In this document: in pieces, positions 5,154 to 14,258 of the stretch
Layout: each line of letters starts with the position of its first letter
How positions within the stretch are numbered: position 1 is the stretch's first letter
From: Candidatus Shapirobacteria bacterium
GTDB taxonomy: Bacteria > Patescibacteriota > Microgenomatia > UBA12405
Length of the DNA: 21,841 nt
NCBI GenBank assembly: GCA_028709405.1
Contig: JAQVXB010000002.1
Span: 1-21,841 of the forward strand
Reading direction: 5' to 3'
Notes under the pieces: generated by a model
The model's database searches: none
Seen by the model: only the letters and a program-made list of their open reading frames with translations
What the model was told of the DNA's origin: nothing
Made by a program: the position numbers and the translations under genes

Positions 5154-6722
5154 TTACAATCTCTTCATTAAGAATAATTTTTTACCATCATAAACTGTGT
5201 ATGTATTAATTAGCTGCCAATTATCCCTTTGACTTAAAATAAAATCTCTAGACTGAATTAAGGCTTCCAAATTTATTACATAAACCGGCGCTAAATCATA
5301 ATCATTATCCGGTACTAACACATAATCCATTTGATTAAGATAATTTTCCATCTCAACATAACTCTCCCATCTAATTGGAACCAATTCCATTGTTATCGAC
5401 TTATCTGCCAATTCAACAAATAGACCTAAATTATTTCCATTTATTTCTTCTTTATTTATTATTACCATCACCCTTGAACCATCATCAATATCTTTAACAA
5501 TTTGTTTTTGTGGCCAAATTTTTGTTTTTAAGCTCCTCACTGGGTTTTCACTAACGTTAATTATTTCCACCCAACCTATTAATGGTAATTTAAAATTTAA
5601 AAAATAATTTTTCTTAATCGGCCACTCAAAGGAATTTGAAAGATAACTTAACATTATAAATATTCCTAAAATAAAACAGACTATTTTGCCAACGATCTTA
5701 TTAAAATCTCCTAATTTTGCCAAAGTTAATCCCATCATTACCGCTACCACCGGCAACAAAGGCATGGTAAATCGAGTATCCTTGTTTTTAATAACAGTAA
5801 AAATCAAATAACTTAATATTAAAAATACCAAGATAAAACCTCTATTTTTATTGTCTCCCATTATTTTTTTCCAAAAAATTAAAGCTCCAAAAAATAACAA
5901 AGATGTCGCCGCCGTTGCTTGTTGGGAGTAAAACAACTTCAAATAATAAAACCATGTTGTTAATTTAAATAAATTCATTGGGTCAGTCACTGATTCCCCT
6001 TCCCCCGCTATCTTAAGATAATCTCTAATATTTCCAAAATTAATAAAATACCACCACCCTACCCCTACCAAAAATATCAGCCCGGCTATGATTAAATTTT
6101 TAACAATTTTAACTTCTCTATCCTTAATAGCCCTATACAAAACATAAACAAACATCGGTCCAAAATATAAAAACCCATTTAATTTAGTCAACGATGAAAA
6201 GATAAATAATCCTACAAATAAAACTGTATATTTATTAAAATCAGCCAAATAGCGCGCTTTTATCAATGCCCATATTGCCCAAACCACAAATACTGTCAAA
6301 GGCAAATCCAATAAATAGTTTCTCGAAATATCAAAAATAATCGGGAAAAAAGAAAACAATAAAGCCGCTAACACCGCCCCAGTTTCACTTTTATTCAATT
6401 CTTTTGATAATTTATAGACTCCCAACATTCCCAATATCAAAAACAAAGTGCTTAAAAAAGTTATCTGAAAAACTCCCAATCCAAATACCATTGACCATAA
6501 ACCACCAATAAACATCATCAAAGGTGGATAACCCCAAGATTGACCAACCAATTCCTTAAATGTTAAGTCTAATTCACCCGACATAACCCGATTCCATATC
6601 ACTGAATTCTTTAAATGAGCCGCTTGATCCCAAGCTGGAGGCATTTTGTTAAAACTTAAAAAGATCAGATTAAAAATCAAATGAAAAACCATTCCCAAAA
6701 TTAACCACCAATATTTTTTCAT
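5154..6722 (-). CDS. Polytopic glycosyltransferase, PMT/ArnT-like (GT-C fold)
   Basis: A 522-aa membrane protein with an N-terminal helix (residues 3-23), then PAWDQAAHL, whose D32 sits where GT-C transferases of the PMT/ArnT/RgtA-D type carry their acidic catalytic residue in the first outer loop. About ten further hydrophobic segments run to about residue 370, followed by a mostly soluble C-terminal region of about 150 residues. Such enzymes move a sugar from a polyprenyl-phosphate carrier to a protein, lipid or glycan outside the membrane. Donor and acceptor cannot be told from sequence. The motif has DQ where many relatives have DE. The gene is convergent with the Thr-rich surface protein and divergent from the next GT-C-like gene (41-bp gap). 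TATATT (6733-6728, minus) ends 5 nt before the ATG, and no Shine-Dalgarno site is seen. Confidence 0.75.
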   Translation of the reverse strand: MKKYWWLILGMVFHLIFNLIFLSFNKMPPAWDQAAHLKNSVIWNRVMSGELDLTFKELVGQSWGYPPLMMFIGGLWSMVFGLGVFQITFLSTLFLILGMLGVYKLSKELNKSETGAVLAALLFSFFPIIFDISRNYLLDLPLTVFVVWAIWALIKARYLADFNKYTVLFVGLFIFSSLTKLNGFLYFGPMFVYVLYRAIKDREVKIVKNLIIAGLIFLVGVGWWYFINFGNIRDYLKIAGEGESVTDPMNLFKLTTWFYYLKLFYSQQATAATSLLFFGALIFWKKIMGDNKNRGFILVFLILSYLIFTVIKNKDTRFTMPLLPVVAVMMGLTLAKLGDFNKIVGKIVCFILGIFIMLSYLSNSFEWPIKKNYFLNFKLPLIGWVEIINVSENPVRSLKTKIWPQKQIVKDIDDGSRVMVIINKEEINGNNLGLFVELADKSITMELVPIRWESYVEMENYLNQMDYVLVPDNDYDLAPVYVINLEALIQSRDFILSQRDNWQLINTYTVYDGKKLFLMKRL

Positions 6723-6727
6723 ATAAC

Positions 6728-6756
6728 AATATATTAACCTAAATATATAGTATTAT
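6728..6756. promoter_or_regulatory. Divergent -10 elements for the two glycosyltransferase-like genes
   Basis: Minus-strand TATATT (6733-6728) lies 5 nt before ATG 6722, and plus-strand TATTAT (6751-6756) lies 7 nt before GTG 6764. The gap is only 41 bp, so each -35 region must overlap the other promoter or gene. The messages would be leaderless. This is inferred from position; the region is AT-rich. Confidence 0.4.
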
Positions 6757-6763
6757 TTAACTA

Positions 6764-9487
6764 GTGAATCGCTTCAAAAAATATTTTTATCCTTTAATTC
6801 TTGTTTTAACCTGCCTCTTAATTTGCTTTTTAAATTACACTCCCGACACCTTTCTTACCGGTTGGGATACTATTCATCCAGAATTTAATTTTTCCCTTAA
6901 TTTTTCTCGCCTATTCTCTGGTGTTTGGCGCCAAGAACAAGGTCTTGGAGCTGTCGCCGGTCACTCTCATATGGCCGACCTTCCCCGAGTCATTTTTTTA
7001 TTTTTTACCAGTTTCATTTTTAAACTAAGTTCCCTTCGTTATGCCTATATATTTCTTATGTTTATCATCGGTCCCTTAGGTGTCTATTTTTTAATCAATT
7101 TTTTATTTAAAGAACATAAATCTAAATTTATAAATTTAATCGCTTTTCTTGCGGCCCTTTTTTATATCTTTAATCTTTCCACTCTTCAACAATTTCTCGT
7201 TCCCTTCGAAATGTTTCCAACTCAATGGGCACTTTTGCCTTTCATTATGCTCTTTACCCTTAAATATCTTCAAAGACCTTCTACTTTAAGCTTGATAAAC
7301 TTTTCACTTTTTACTTTATTAGCCGTTCCCCAAGCCTATGCTGCCCATCTTTGGTACGCTTTTTTTGCCATTTATCTGGTTTTTCTCTTCGTTTATTTTA
7401 TTCTATTTCGAAATCTAACTTGTCTTAAAAAGATAATTACCCTAATTGTCCTCACCCTAACTCTAAACTCTTTTTGGCTTCTACCCAATCTTTATTTTAT
7501 AAAAACCAGCAGCTCTATTCCAAAAGATAGTAAAGTAAACCGCCTTTATTCCCAAGAATATCGGCTTCAAAACAGAAGAACTGGCTATATCAGAGACGTT
7601 TCACTTATTAAAGGTTTTTATTTTAATTGGCAAATTTACAATCACCAACGCCATAACTTTGAAAATCTAACTGAAACCTGGGATCAACACCTAAACCCCA
7701 AAATAGAACTAATTGGTTATATAATTTTTATTCTTGCCTTTTCTGGTTTAATCGCCGCCTTTATCAAAAAAAATAAAACCTTAATTGCTCTCTCACCAAC
7801 TTTTATTATTCCCTTTATTCTTCTTGCCAATCACACTCCCCCTTTCAATTTTATTTTTGATTGGCTCATTAAAATCTCCATCTTAGAAGAGGCTTTTCGG
7901 TTTATTTTTACTAAAATATCAATTATTTTTTGCTTTAGTTTAGCTATCTATTTAGCAAACATTTTGAATTTAATCTTTACTGTTTTCTCTAAAAAGATTT
8001 TTCATTTCGTTTTTTCCTCTATCTTTATTTTTGCTCTAATAGTCTTCTGTTTTCCTTATTTTAAAGGTCAATTAATTCATCCTTTCTTAAAGGTCAAAAT
8101 CCCCGATTCCTATTTTCAACTCTGGCAATATTCCCAATCTCTCCCTCATGGCACCGTCCTCCCTTTACCTTTAAACAACTTCACTGGTTGGCAGTACTAC
8201 AGCTGGGGTTACCAAGGTTCAGGTTTTATTTGGTTTGGATTAAAACAAAATATTCTTGATCGTGATTTCGACCGTTGGAGCACTCAAAACGAAGAGGCTT
8301 ATCGGGAATTATTTTATGCTCTTTATTCCAAAGACACCGAAAAATTCTTCAAAACTATTGAAAAATATAACCTAAATTATCTTCTTTGGGATGTTACCTC
8401 GATCCCTTCCGCCATCAAAAATCAAGACCAAATCACCTTTAAAAACGAGATTAACAATATTTTAAAACAATTAGAACTCGAAAATAAAATTACCCTATTA
8501 AAAAACTTTGATCACCTTTATTTTTATCAAATTAATCGCAACTCTAATCCTTTTAGGATTAAACAACTAAATAACAATATCACTCCCAGTTATCAATGGA
8601 ATTTTTACGACCAAGCTTATTTTGACACCAATGATTATTTTACTGATCCAAACAAAAATAGTATTTATTATCCCTTCCGTCAACCAATTGACAAAAAAGA
8701 ACGCCTTGTCGACATTGATAATCTCCAAGGTAAAAATTTAGCCACTCTAAACTCAGATCAAATTGATTGGAATAAATCCCAATATGGCTTAATTGATTAT
8801 TTAAGTGAAAATAAAAATATAGGCAGTTTTGTCGAGCTTCCAGACATCAACCATGACATTGGGCTTAAAATTGGCTTCGAGTCTAAAAATATCACTGGCA
8901 TGCCTCTTAGAATCTGTTTTAAAAATATTTACAATAATCTCTGCGTAATTTACGAAGAACTTGGTAAAAATAAAGACTTTGCTTGGGATTATTATTTATT
9001 ACCTCCAATGGATAATTTTTCTGGATACAACATTAGTATCGACAATATTTCTCTTGGCGATTACCAAACCCACAATCAAATTAAAAGTATTACTATTGAT
9101 AAAGTTGATTTTGATTCTTACTTCAAAAACAAAAGTCAAGATATAAATCCTAATCCTGAACCGGTTATTTATCCTAAAAGTAATCGCCTTTCCTCTTTTC
9201 TCTACCAAATTTCTATTCCTAATAATTTACAAAATCAGACCCTTATTTTTTCTTCTACTTATAACCAAGACTGGAAAGCTTTTTATTTTTCCGGGCTAAA
9301 ACCAATTTTTCTAAAAGACCATATTTTAATCAACAACTGGGCCAACGGCTGGGCTATTTCAGATCTAAAGAACCAACGCTCTAACGCTCTAACGCTCTAC
9401 ATAGTTTTCTGGCCTCAGCTCCTTCAATTCCTCGGTTTAATTCTATTAATCCCCACTTTCATTTGGATTTTTAAAAATAAAAATTAA
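6764..9487 (+). CDS. Large polytopic membrane protein, GT-C glycosyltransferase-like
   Basis: A 907-aa protein starting at GTG. There is one N-terminal helix (about residues 8-24), then an outer loop with LTGWDTIHPE (D35 and E40 as candidate acidic catalytic residues), a conserved-looking GHSHMADLPR, and around ten membrane segments up to about residue 430. A long extracytoplasmic domain of roughly 430 residues follows, ending NNWANGWAI and a final helix (about 880-900). This layout resembles arabinofuranosyltransferase/YfhO-type GT-C proteins that build cell-surface glycans; the sugar is unknown. No in-frame ATG is near the start. TATTAT ends 7 nt before the GTG and no Shine-Dalgarno site is present. 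An 8-bp triplicate repeat lies near the 3' end. Confidence 0.65.
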   Translation: MNRFKKYFYPLILVLTCLLICFLNYTPDTFLTGWDTIHPEFNFSLNFSRLFSGVWRQEQGLGAVAGHSHMADLPRVIFLFFTSFIFKLSSLRYAYIFLMFIIGPLGVYFLINFLFKEHKSKFINLIAFLAALFYIFNLSTLQQFLVPFEMFPTQWALLPFIMLFTLKYLQRPSTLSLINFSLFTLLAVPQAYAAHLWYAFFAIYLVFLFVYFILFRNLTCLKKIITLIVLTLTLNSFWLLPNLYFIKTSSSIPKDSKVNRLYSQEYRLQNRRTGYIRDVSLIKGFYFNWQIYNHQRHNFENLTETWDQHLNPKIELIGYIIFILAFSGLIAAFIKKNKTLIALSPTFIIPFILLANHTPPFNFIFDWLIKISILEEAFRFIFTKISIIFCFSLAIYLANILNLIFTVFSKKIFHFVFSSIFIFALIVFCFPYFKGQLIHPFLKVKIPDSYFQLWQYSQSLPHGTVLPLPLNNFTGWQYYSWGYQGSGFIWFGLKQNILDRDFDRWSTQNEEAYRELFYALYSKDTEKFFKTIEKYNLNYLLWDVTSIPSAIKNQDQITFKNEINNILKQLELENKITLLKNFDHLYFYQINRNSNPFRIKQLNNNITPSYQWNFYDQAYFDTNDYFTDPNKNSIYYPFRQPIDKKERLVDIDNLQGKNLATLNSDQIDWNKSQYGLIDYLSENKNIGSFVELPDINHDIGLKIGFESKNITGMPLRICFKNIYNNLCVIYEELGKNKDFAWDYYLLPPMDNFSGYNISIDNISLGDYQTHNQIKSITIDKVDFDSYFKNKSQDINPNPEPVIYPKSNRLSSFLYQISIPNNLQNQTLIFSSTYNQDWKAFYFSGLKPIFLKDHILINNWANGWAISDLKNQRSNALTLYIVFWPQLLQFLGLILLIPTFIWIFKNKN
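9375..9398 (+). repeat. 8-bp tandem repeat, three perfect copies, inside a coding region
   Basis: AACGCTCT occurs three times in a row near the 3' end of the 907-aa gene. Because 8 is not a multiple of 3, the copies are read in three different frames (RSNALTLY). Gain or loss of a unit would shift frame just before the last membrane helix. Confidence 0.9.
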
Positions 9488-9517
9488 TTTTGAAATCACA
9501 ATTTGCTACAATTAGAC

Positions 9518-9772
9518 ATGAATAATATTATTTCTTTATTAAGCCAACCACAATTTTATCTTCCCTTTTTACTTTGGACCTTAGTTTGGAAAGGTCTCGC
9601 CCTTTGGAAAGCCGCCACCAAAAAACAGCTCATTTGGTTTGTCCTTCTTCTAATTATCAACACTATGAGCCTTTTTGAAATCATCTATATTTTCTTTCTC
9701 AATCGCTGGGACATCGACAACGGCAAAACCCTCGCTTTTTTAAGCAAAAAATTCAAGAAATCTAAGAAATAA
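9518..9772 (+). CDS. Small membrane protein, DUF5652-like
   Basis: An 84-aa protein with two membrane helices (about 14-32 and 37-60), a WKGLALWKAATKKQ turn between them, and a basic C-terminus (KKFKKSKK). It resembles DUF5652 proteins common in Patescibacteria; the function is unknown. An in-frame TTG five codons upstream (9503) is rejected because an extended -10, TGCTACAAT (9504-9512), ends five bases before ATG 9518, implying a leaderless message. The gene follows the large membrane protein by 30 bp and converges with glyA. Confidence 0.7.
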   Translation: MNNIISLLSQPQFYLPFLLWTLVWKGLALWKAATKKQLIWFVLLLIINTMSLFEIIYIFFLNRWDIDNGKTLAFLSKKFKKSKK

Positions 9773-9788
9773 TATTTTAAATTCGCGG

Positions 9789-9843
9789 TTGCAATTTTTG
9801 TGTCCTTGAACGTGCGACACACATTCGCCGATTATAAAAAATT
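9789..9843. repeat. Dispersed intergenic repeat, copy B
   Basis: A 55-bp relative of 2891-2947. It has TTGCAATTTTT at the left, a core TGTCCTTGAAC, and CCGATTATAAAAAATT at the right, the last 16 bases being identical to copy A. The core can fold GTGTC/GACAC. It lies between the convergent ends of the DUF5652-like gene and glyA. Confidence 0.6.
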
Positions 9844-9869
9844 CCGTGATGAAAAATTGAAATTTAAAA

Positions 9870-11027
9870 TTAAACCTTCTTTATTATTCCCGCCATTTTT
9901 GCACCCAATTCTTCAAATTCCTTTTCTTTCCATCCCTTAGTGGTCATGGCTGGAGTTCCAATTCGAATTCCAGAAGGTTTAAATGGGCTAGCAGTGTCAT
10001 GAGGAATAGTATTGGCATTAACCACAATTCCATTTTCTTCAAGTTTTACAGCCGCCTCTTTTCCTTTTTCAAAACCAACTTCCACCACCATCAAATGATT
10101 TTCAGTTCCAAACACTTTTAATCCATTTTTTCTTAAAGACTCAGCTAAAGCTTTAGCATTTTTAACTATCTGATCAGCATAATCTTTAAATTCTGGTGTG
10201 TCACATTCTCCAAAAGCTACCGCCAAAGCCGCAATTTGATTTTCATGAGGACCACCTTGCATCCCTGGAAACACCGCCCTATCAATTTTTTTAATCAAAT
10301 CAATATCTTTTTCTATCCCTTTTTTAGTTATTCCAATTACAGCCCCTCTTGGTCCTCTTAAACTTTTATGGGTTGTCGAAGTAACAATATGAACATATTC
10401 ATTTGGACTCGGATGAACTCCACCGACCACCAATCCAGCAATATGAGAAATATCAGCTACCAACCAAGCTCCAACTTTATCCGCAATTTCTCCAAATCTT
10501 TTAAAATCTAAAATATAAGGATAAGCCGTTGTCCCAGCCATTATCATTTTTGGTTTTTCCGCCAAGATTAATTCCTCTAGTTTGTCATAATCAATTCGTC
10601 CATCTTCTTCAACATCATATTGAACACTTTCAAAAAATTTTCCCGAAAAAGTAATGTTTGGATGACCATGAGTTAAATGACCCCCAGCCGACAATTTTAA
10701 CCCACAAATTTTATCTCCTCTCTCTAATAATGCCATTTGAACCGCGCTATTAGCTGGACTACCAGAATATGGCTGAACATTTAAATGTTCCACCCCTAAA
10801 ACTTTTTTACCTCTTTCAATCGCCAAATTTTCAATTTGATCCACAAATTCATTACCCTGATAATATCTTCGGCCTGGATAACCCTCCGCATATTTATTAG
10901 TTAAACAACTTCCCAAAGCCATTTTTACTTCATCAGAAGCAAAATTTTCACTAGGAATTAAATGAACTAAATTTTCTTGTCTTTCTTCTTCTTTTTTAAT
11001 TAAATCTCTAATTTGTTTATCGATCAT
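9870..11027 (-). CDS. glyA: Serine hydroxymethyltransferase
   Basis: A 385-aa cytosolic PLP enzyme that converts serine + tetrahydrofolate to glycine + 5,10-methylene-tetrahydrofolate. Seen are LIPSENFAS near the N-terminus, NKYAEGYPGRRYYQG (44-58), LNVQPYSGSPAN, and TSTTHKSLRGPRG with the PLP lysine at K221. The length is slightly under the usual 410-420 aa. The start MIDKQIRD is chosen over an in-frame TTG 12 codons upstream because family members begin about here. It is the last gene of the thyX-tmk-prs-glyA group, 68 bp after prs, and would supply the one-carbon unit used by ThyX. A promoter of its own in the 68-bp gap is possible but not clear. Confidence 0.95.
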   Translation of the reverse strand: MIDKQIRDLIKKEEERQENLVHLIPSENFASDEVKMALGSCLTNKYAEGYPGRRYYQGNEFVDQIENLAIERGKKVLGVEHLNVQPYSGSPANSAVQMALLERGDKICGLKLSAGGHLTHGHPNITFSGKFFESVQYDVEEDGRIDYDKLEELILAEKPKMIMAGTTAYPYILDFKRFGEIADKVGAWLVADISHIAGLVVGGVHPSPNEYVHIVTSTTHKSLRGPRGAVIGITKKGIEKDIDLIKKIDRAVFPGMQGGPHENQIAALAVAFGECDTPEFKDYADQIVKNAKALAESLRKNGLKVFGTENHLMVVEVGFEKGKEAAVKLEENGIVVNANTIPHDTASPFKPSGIRIGTPAMTTKGWKEKEFEELGAKMAGIIKKV

Positions 11028-11095
11028 AAAATAATTTTTAAAAAATAAATAATTCAAAACCAATCATCAACCATTATCTATATCATAATATTATT

Positions 11096-12058
11096 TTACA
11101 ACAATTTACATTGCTCCTCCCATTTAAAAAGTTCTCCCAAAGATCTTTCCATATGGATTCTATGAATAATTTTACTCAAAAGTGGCGCCAAAGAAATTAT
11201 CTTCATTTTTTTTATCTTTTTTTCTTTAGGAATTGGTACTGAATCTAAAAATATTATTTGATCCGCCATACTTTCTTCCAGTCTTTTAGGCGCCTCACCA
11301 TTTAATAACGCATGAGTTGCTGCAATAATTATTTTCTTAGCTCCATATTTTTTTACTGCTTCAGCTGCTCCACAAATTGAGCCTCCGCCATCCACGATAT
11401 CATCAATTATCAAAGCTGTTTTACCTTTAACATCACCCACCACATGAGCCACTTCACATTGACTATGTTGTCGTCGAATTTTATCAATAATAGCTATTGG
11501 CACTCCTAAAAGATCAGCTATTTTATTAGCCCTCTTGGCTCCACCAATATCTGGCGACACAATTACCAAATCATTATATTTTTTCGTTTTAATATATTTA
11601 GCAATTAATGGATAACCAACTAAATGATCTACTGGAATATCATAAAAACCCTGTATTTGATCTGCATGCAAATCAACTGCCACTAATCTATCAGCTCCAG
11701 CTTTAGTAATTAAATTAGCCACCAATTTAGCCGTAATTGGTTCATGAGATCTAGTTCTTCGATCCTGCCTAGAATAACACATGTCTGGACAAATCAAGTT
11801 AATTCTTCTAGCTGAAGATCTTTTTAAAGCATCAATCAATATCAAGGTTTCCATTAGGTGATCATTAACCGGATTAGCTGTCAAAGTCTGGATAATAAAA
11901 ATGTCATCACCTCTAACTTTTTTTTCAATCCTGGCATAAATCTCCCCATTAGGAAATTTTTTAATTATTGTTGGAGTCAAAGACAAATTTAATCTCTTGG
12001 CAATTTTCCTTGCCAATTCCGGGTTTGATGTCCCTGCTATTAGTTGTATTCCATTCAT
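11096..12058 (-). CDS. prs: Ribose-phosphate pyrophosphokinase (PRPP synthetase)
   Basis: A 320-aa enzyme making PRPP from ribose-5-phosphate and ATP for nucleotide synthesis and salvage. Motifs in order: FPNGEIYARI (usually FxDGE), the ATP-loop equivalent CYSRQDRR, AVDLHADQIQGFYDIPVDHL, and the PRPP loop LIIDDIVDGGGSI (canonical VDDxxDTGGT). The DGGGS variant and CYSRQ are slightly off consensus but keep the key acidic and glycine residues. The start overlaps the tmk stop as ATGA (4 nt), so translation is coupled. Confidence 0.93.
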   Translation of the reverse strand: MNGIQLIAGTSNPELARKIAKRLNLSLTPTIIKKFPNGEIYARIEKKVRGDDIFIIQTLTANPVNDHLMETLILIDALKRSSARRINLICPDMCYSRQDRRTRSHEPITAKLVANLITKAGADRLVAVDLHADQIQGFYDIPVDHLVGYPLIAKYIKTKKYNDLVIVSPDIGGAKRANKIADLLGVPIAIIDKIRRQHSQCEVAHVVGDVKGKTALIIDDIVDGGGSICGAAEAVKKYGAKKIIIAATHALLNGEAPKRLEESMADQIIFLDSVPIPKEKKIKKMKIISLAPLLSKIIHRIHMERSLGELFKWEEQCKLL

Positions 12059-12663
12059 ATTATTTTTTTACTTTTTAATTTTTCTAAAATATCTTTATGA
12101 ATAGTTTCTATATCCCTATTCCCATCAATTATGATTACACTTTCTCCAACTTTTTCACAAAACCACAAATAAGAATTTCTACATTGTTCTAATTTCTCTT
12201 TTCTCTCAAAAATTGTTTTACTTAATCTGACATCATCAATTCTCTTTATAGCCATATCGATTTCAATATCTAAAAAAAATGTTAAATCAGCCTTTGGAAC
12301 AACATTTTCATTCAATTCCAACATCATTTGCCTTTTATCTTCTTCTGTATAAGCCACTGTTGAACCATAATATCTATCTGAAATAACAAATTCACCATTT
12401 TCTAGTGCTGGTCTAATTACTTTTTCATAATGATCTCTTCTATCAGCCGTAAAACATAATTGTAAAGCCAATGGATCCATTTTTTCTCCACCATTAACAG
12501 TTGTTTCGATTAATTTTCCTACCGGTAAATCTCGAGTATGTTCACAAGTTGTTATTGTTTTAATTCCCCTTTGTTCAAAATATTTTTGTAATTTTTTAAT
12601 TTGTGTACCTTTTCCAGAACCATCTATCCCTTCAAAAACAATAAATTTCCCTTTATTATTCAT
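12055..12663 (-). CDS. tmk: Thymidylate kinase
   Basis: A 202-aa cytosolic kinase that phosphorylates dTMP to dTDP. The Walker A motif GIDGSGKGT is at residues 12-20, the DRY motif with YYGSTVAYT starts at D96, and FFLDIE gives the beta strand before the LID. The usual TREPGGT is replaced by EHTRDLPVG, as in divergent bacterial Tmk proteins. Its start overlaps the thyX stop by 8 nt and its stop overlaps prs by 4 nt, so the three are one tightly coupled operon with thyX, which makes its substrate. Confidence 0.92.
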   Translation of the reverse strand: MNNKGKFIVFEGIDGSGKGTQIKKLQKYFEQRGIKTITTCEHTRDLPVGKLIETTVNGGEKMDPLALQLCFTADRRDHYEKVIRPALENGEFVISDRYYGSTVAYTEEDKRQMMLELNENVVPKADLTFFLDIEIDMAIKRIDDVRLSKTIFERKEKLEQCRNSYLWFCEKVGESVIIIDGNRDIETIHKDILEKLKSKKII

Positions 12664-13384
12664 TTTTTATTCTTGTTTTTAACTCCGCTCCTTTAATCGT
12701 TTTCCATAAACCACAACTCATATCACCTTCAAAACATATCCCTTGTGACACACAACTTGGTCCAGCATTTTCAAAAAGTATTGGTGCTTTTTTCTTAACC
12801 ACTCTTAACATTTCTCTGGCTAAAGCCTGTATTTCCCACTGAGCTCTTCGACAACATCTCAAAGTCAAAAAATGTAACAAAGCTCTGGCATCCATTGTCA
12901 CTACAATTTTAGTTTTTAAAGATTGAGGTTGTAAATATCTAGCATCTTCGGCTTTAATTCCTAAATCAAGAAGTTCATTATAGAGTTTTTGGGTATTTTC
13001 AAAATGTTTTTTAATTTTTTTCAAAACCTTTTTATCGCCATTCAAAATCACTGGTGGAATTACATATTGAGCCTCACCTCTTTTAACATATCTCCCTGAT
13101 TGAATTGAATAAGAACAACCAATTCTGTGTCTAACTAATTGAATCTCTGTTACTCGGCTTACTCCTTCAACTGCAAAAGTAAAAGATGCATGTTCCAATG
13201 TTGAAGTATGTCCTGAGGCCATTATTTGTCTTATTAATCTTTCCCTAGTTTCTTTATTAGTCTTTTCTTTAAGTTCCTTGGCCCCCACTTGGCTGTAACA
13301 TTGTCTAATTGCTGCCACAATATTCTGTTCTGGATTTGTCGTATAACTCAATAAACTTACCTTCAATTTAACATTTTTAACCAT
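12656..13384 (-). CDS. thyX: Flavin-dependent thymidylate synthase
   Basis: A 242-aa enzyme that makes dTMP from dUMP using FAD, NADPH and methylene-tetrahydrofolate, regenerating tetrahydrofolate directly so that no dihydrofolate reductase is required. The signature appears as RHRIGCSYSIQSGRY (residues 85-99), one residue longer between RHR and the SGRY serine than the common RHRx7S form. HTSTLEHASFTF (59-70) and CCRRAQWEIQALAREML are typical of the family. The cysteine-rich tail (GPSCVSQGICFEGDMSCG) is seen in a subset of ThyX proteins. It is the first gene of thyX-tmk-prs-glyA, with a likely promoter in the 76-bp gap after the SIMPL gene. Confidence 0.93.
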   Translation of the reverse strand: MVKNVKLKVSLLSYTTNPEQNIVAAIRQCYSQVGAKELKEKTNKETRERLIRQIMASGHTSTLEHASFTFAVEGVSRVTEIQLVRHRIGCSYSIQSGRYVKRGEAQYVIPPVILNGDKKVLKKIKKHFENTQKLYNELLDLGIKAEDARYLQPQSLKTKIVVTMDARALLHFLTLRCCRRAQWEIQALAREMLRVVKKKAPILFENAGPSCVSQGICFEGDMSCGLWKTIKGAELKTRIKNE

Positions 13385-13448
13385 TTTCTATAAAAAATCT
13401 AACTTAGACCAGGTTAAACCACCAAGCCTTTTAAATCAATTAAAACAA

Positions 13449-13457
13449 ACTATATCA
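13449..13457 (-). promoter_or_regulatory. Possible promoter of the thyX operon
   Basis: Extended -10 TGATATAGT on the minus strand, about 65 nt before the thyX ATG, within the only gap between the SIMPL gene and thyX. The leader contains a small palindrome GGTTTAACC (near 13413-13421) that could be an operator. There is no clear -35. Confidence 0.4.
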
Positions 13458-13460
13458 AAA

Positions 13461-14189
13461 TTATTTCAATTCAAAAGTTACGGTTAATATTTTGGAAATT
13501 GTTGAAGTTCCCGGCTCCACTGCCGCTCCACCACCTAAACCATCAGCTTTAGAATACATTGGGTAAGAAATTCCACTACCACCCTCACTTACATTAACTA
13601 CCTTTCCCAATTTCCTACCAGCTGCCTTGGCAATTATTTCCGCTTTTTCTCTAGCATCAGCAATTGCACTATCAACTAATCCTTTCTCTGTATCCGAAGT
13701 TTCCTCAATTCTAAAATTTGGACCATAAACATTATTAGCCCCACTCTTATTTAATAGATCAACCAATTCTTGAGTTTTTGAAACATCTCTTAAAGTAATT
13801 TCAATCGTATTATTTACCACCCATTCATCAACTTTATTTGGATCCCCCGACGATAAATATCTTGGCTGTTCCTGTTGTTGATAAATGCTCATACTTTGAG
13901 TCTTAATATCTTCATCAGGAATTCCAAAATCTTTAACTGAAGTTATTAATTCATTTATTTTTTTATTGACTTCATCAACCGCCTCTTCTTTCTTTTCTTT
14001 AATTACATTAACCCCAGCACTAAAACTAGCCACTTCATTTTTTTGTTTTGTTTTTGACTCGCCCGTAACCACCACTGTCTCTCCTTGAAAACTCAACTTA
14101 CCCCAATTAATATTTCTCCACGGCAAAACAAAAGCCGCAATAATAACTAAAATCAAAATTCCAACTGTTTTATTATTATTTTCTTTCAT
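13461..14189 (-). CDS. SIMPL domain (DUF541) membrane-anchored protein
   Basis: A 242-aa protein with one N-terminal membrane helix (about residues 8-24, VGILILVIIAAFVLPW), then a SIMPL/DUF541 domain. VVVTGESKTKQKNEVASFSAGV, split by the VTGE start of the domain, is followed by the heptad-like KEKKEEAVDEVNKKINEL, the IKTQSMSIYQQ strand, IEITLRDVSK, and an Ala-rich ADAREKAEIIAKAAGRKLGKV helix near the end. The family is periplasmic or extracellular and poorly characterised. ORF extensions upstream to TTG 14249 are rejected: TGATAAAAT (14203-14195, minus) sits 5 nt before ATG 14189, implying its own promoter and a leaderless message. No Shine-Dalgarno site is present. Confidence 0.85.
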   Translation of the reverse strand: MKENNNKTVGILILVIIAAFVLPWRNINWGKLSFQGETVVVTGESKTKQKNEVASFSAGVNVIKEKKEEAVDEVNKKINELITSVKDFGIPDEDIKTQSMSIYQQQEQPRYLSSGDPNKVDEWVVNNTIEITLRDVSKTQELVDLLNKSGANNVYGPNFRIEETSDTEKGLVDSAIADAREKAEIIAKAAGRKLGKVVNVSEGGSGISYPMYSKADGLGGGAAVEPGTSTISKILTVTFELK

Positions 14190-14258
14190 AATTAATTTTA
14201 TCATTTTAAAATTAGAAGTTACAATCTTTTTAAAAGATAAATAAATCAAAATATATCA

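Noticed and set aside
14190..14249. 20-codon extension of the SIMPL protein
   Set aside because: It begins at TTG and includes a promoter-like TGATAAAAT just before ATG 14189; the later start puts the membrane helix at the N-terminus as expected.
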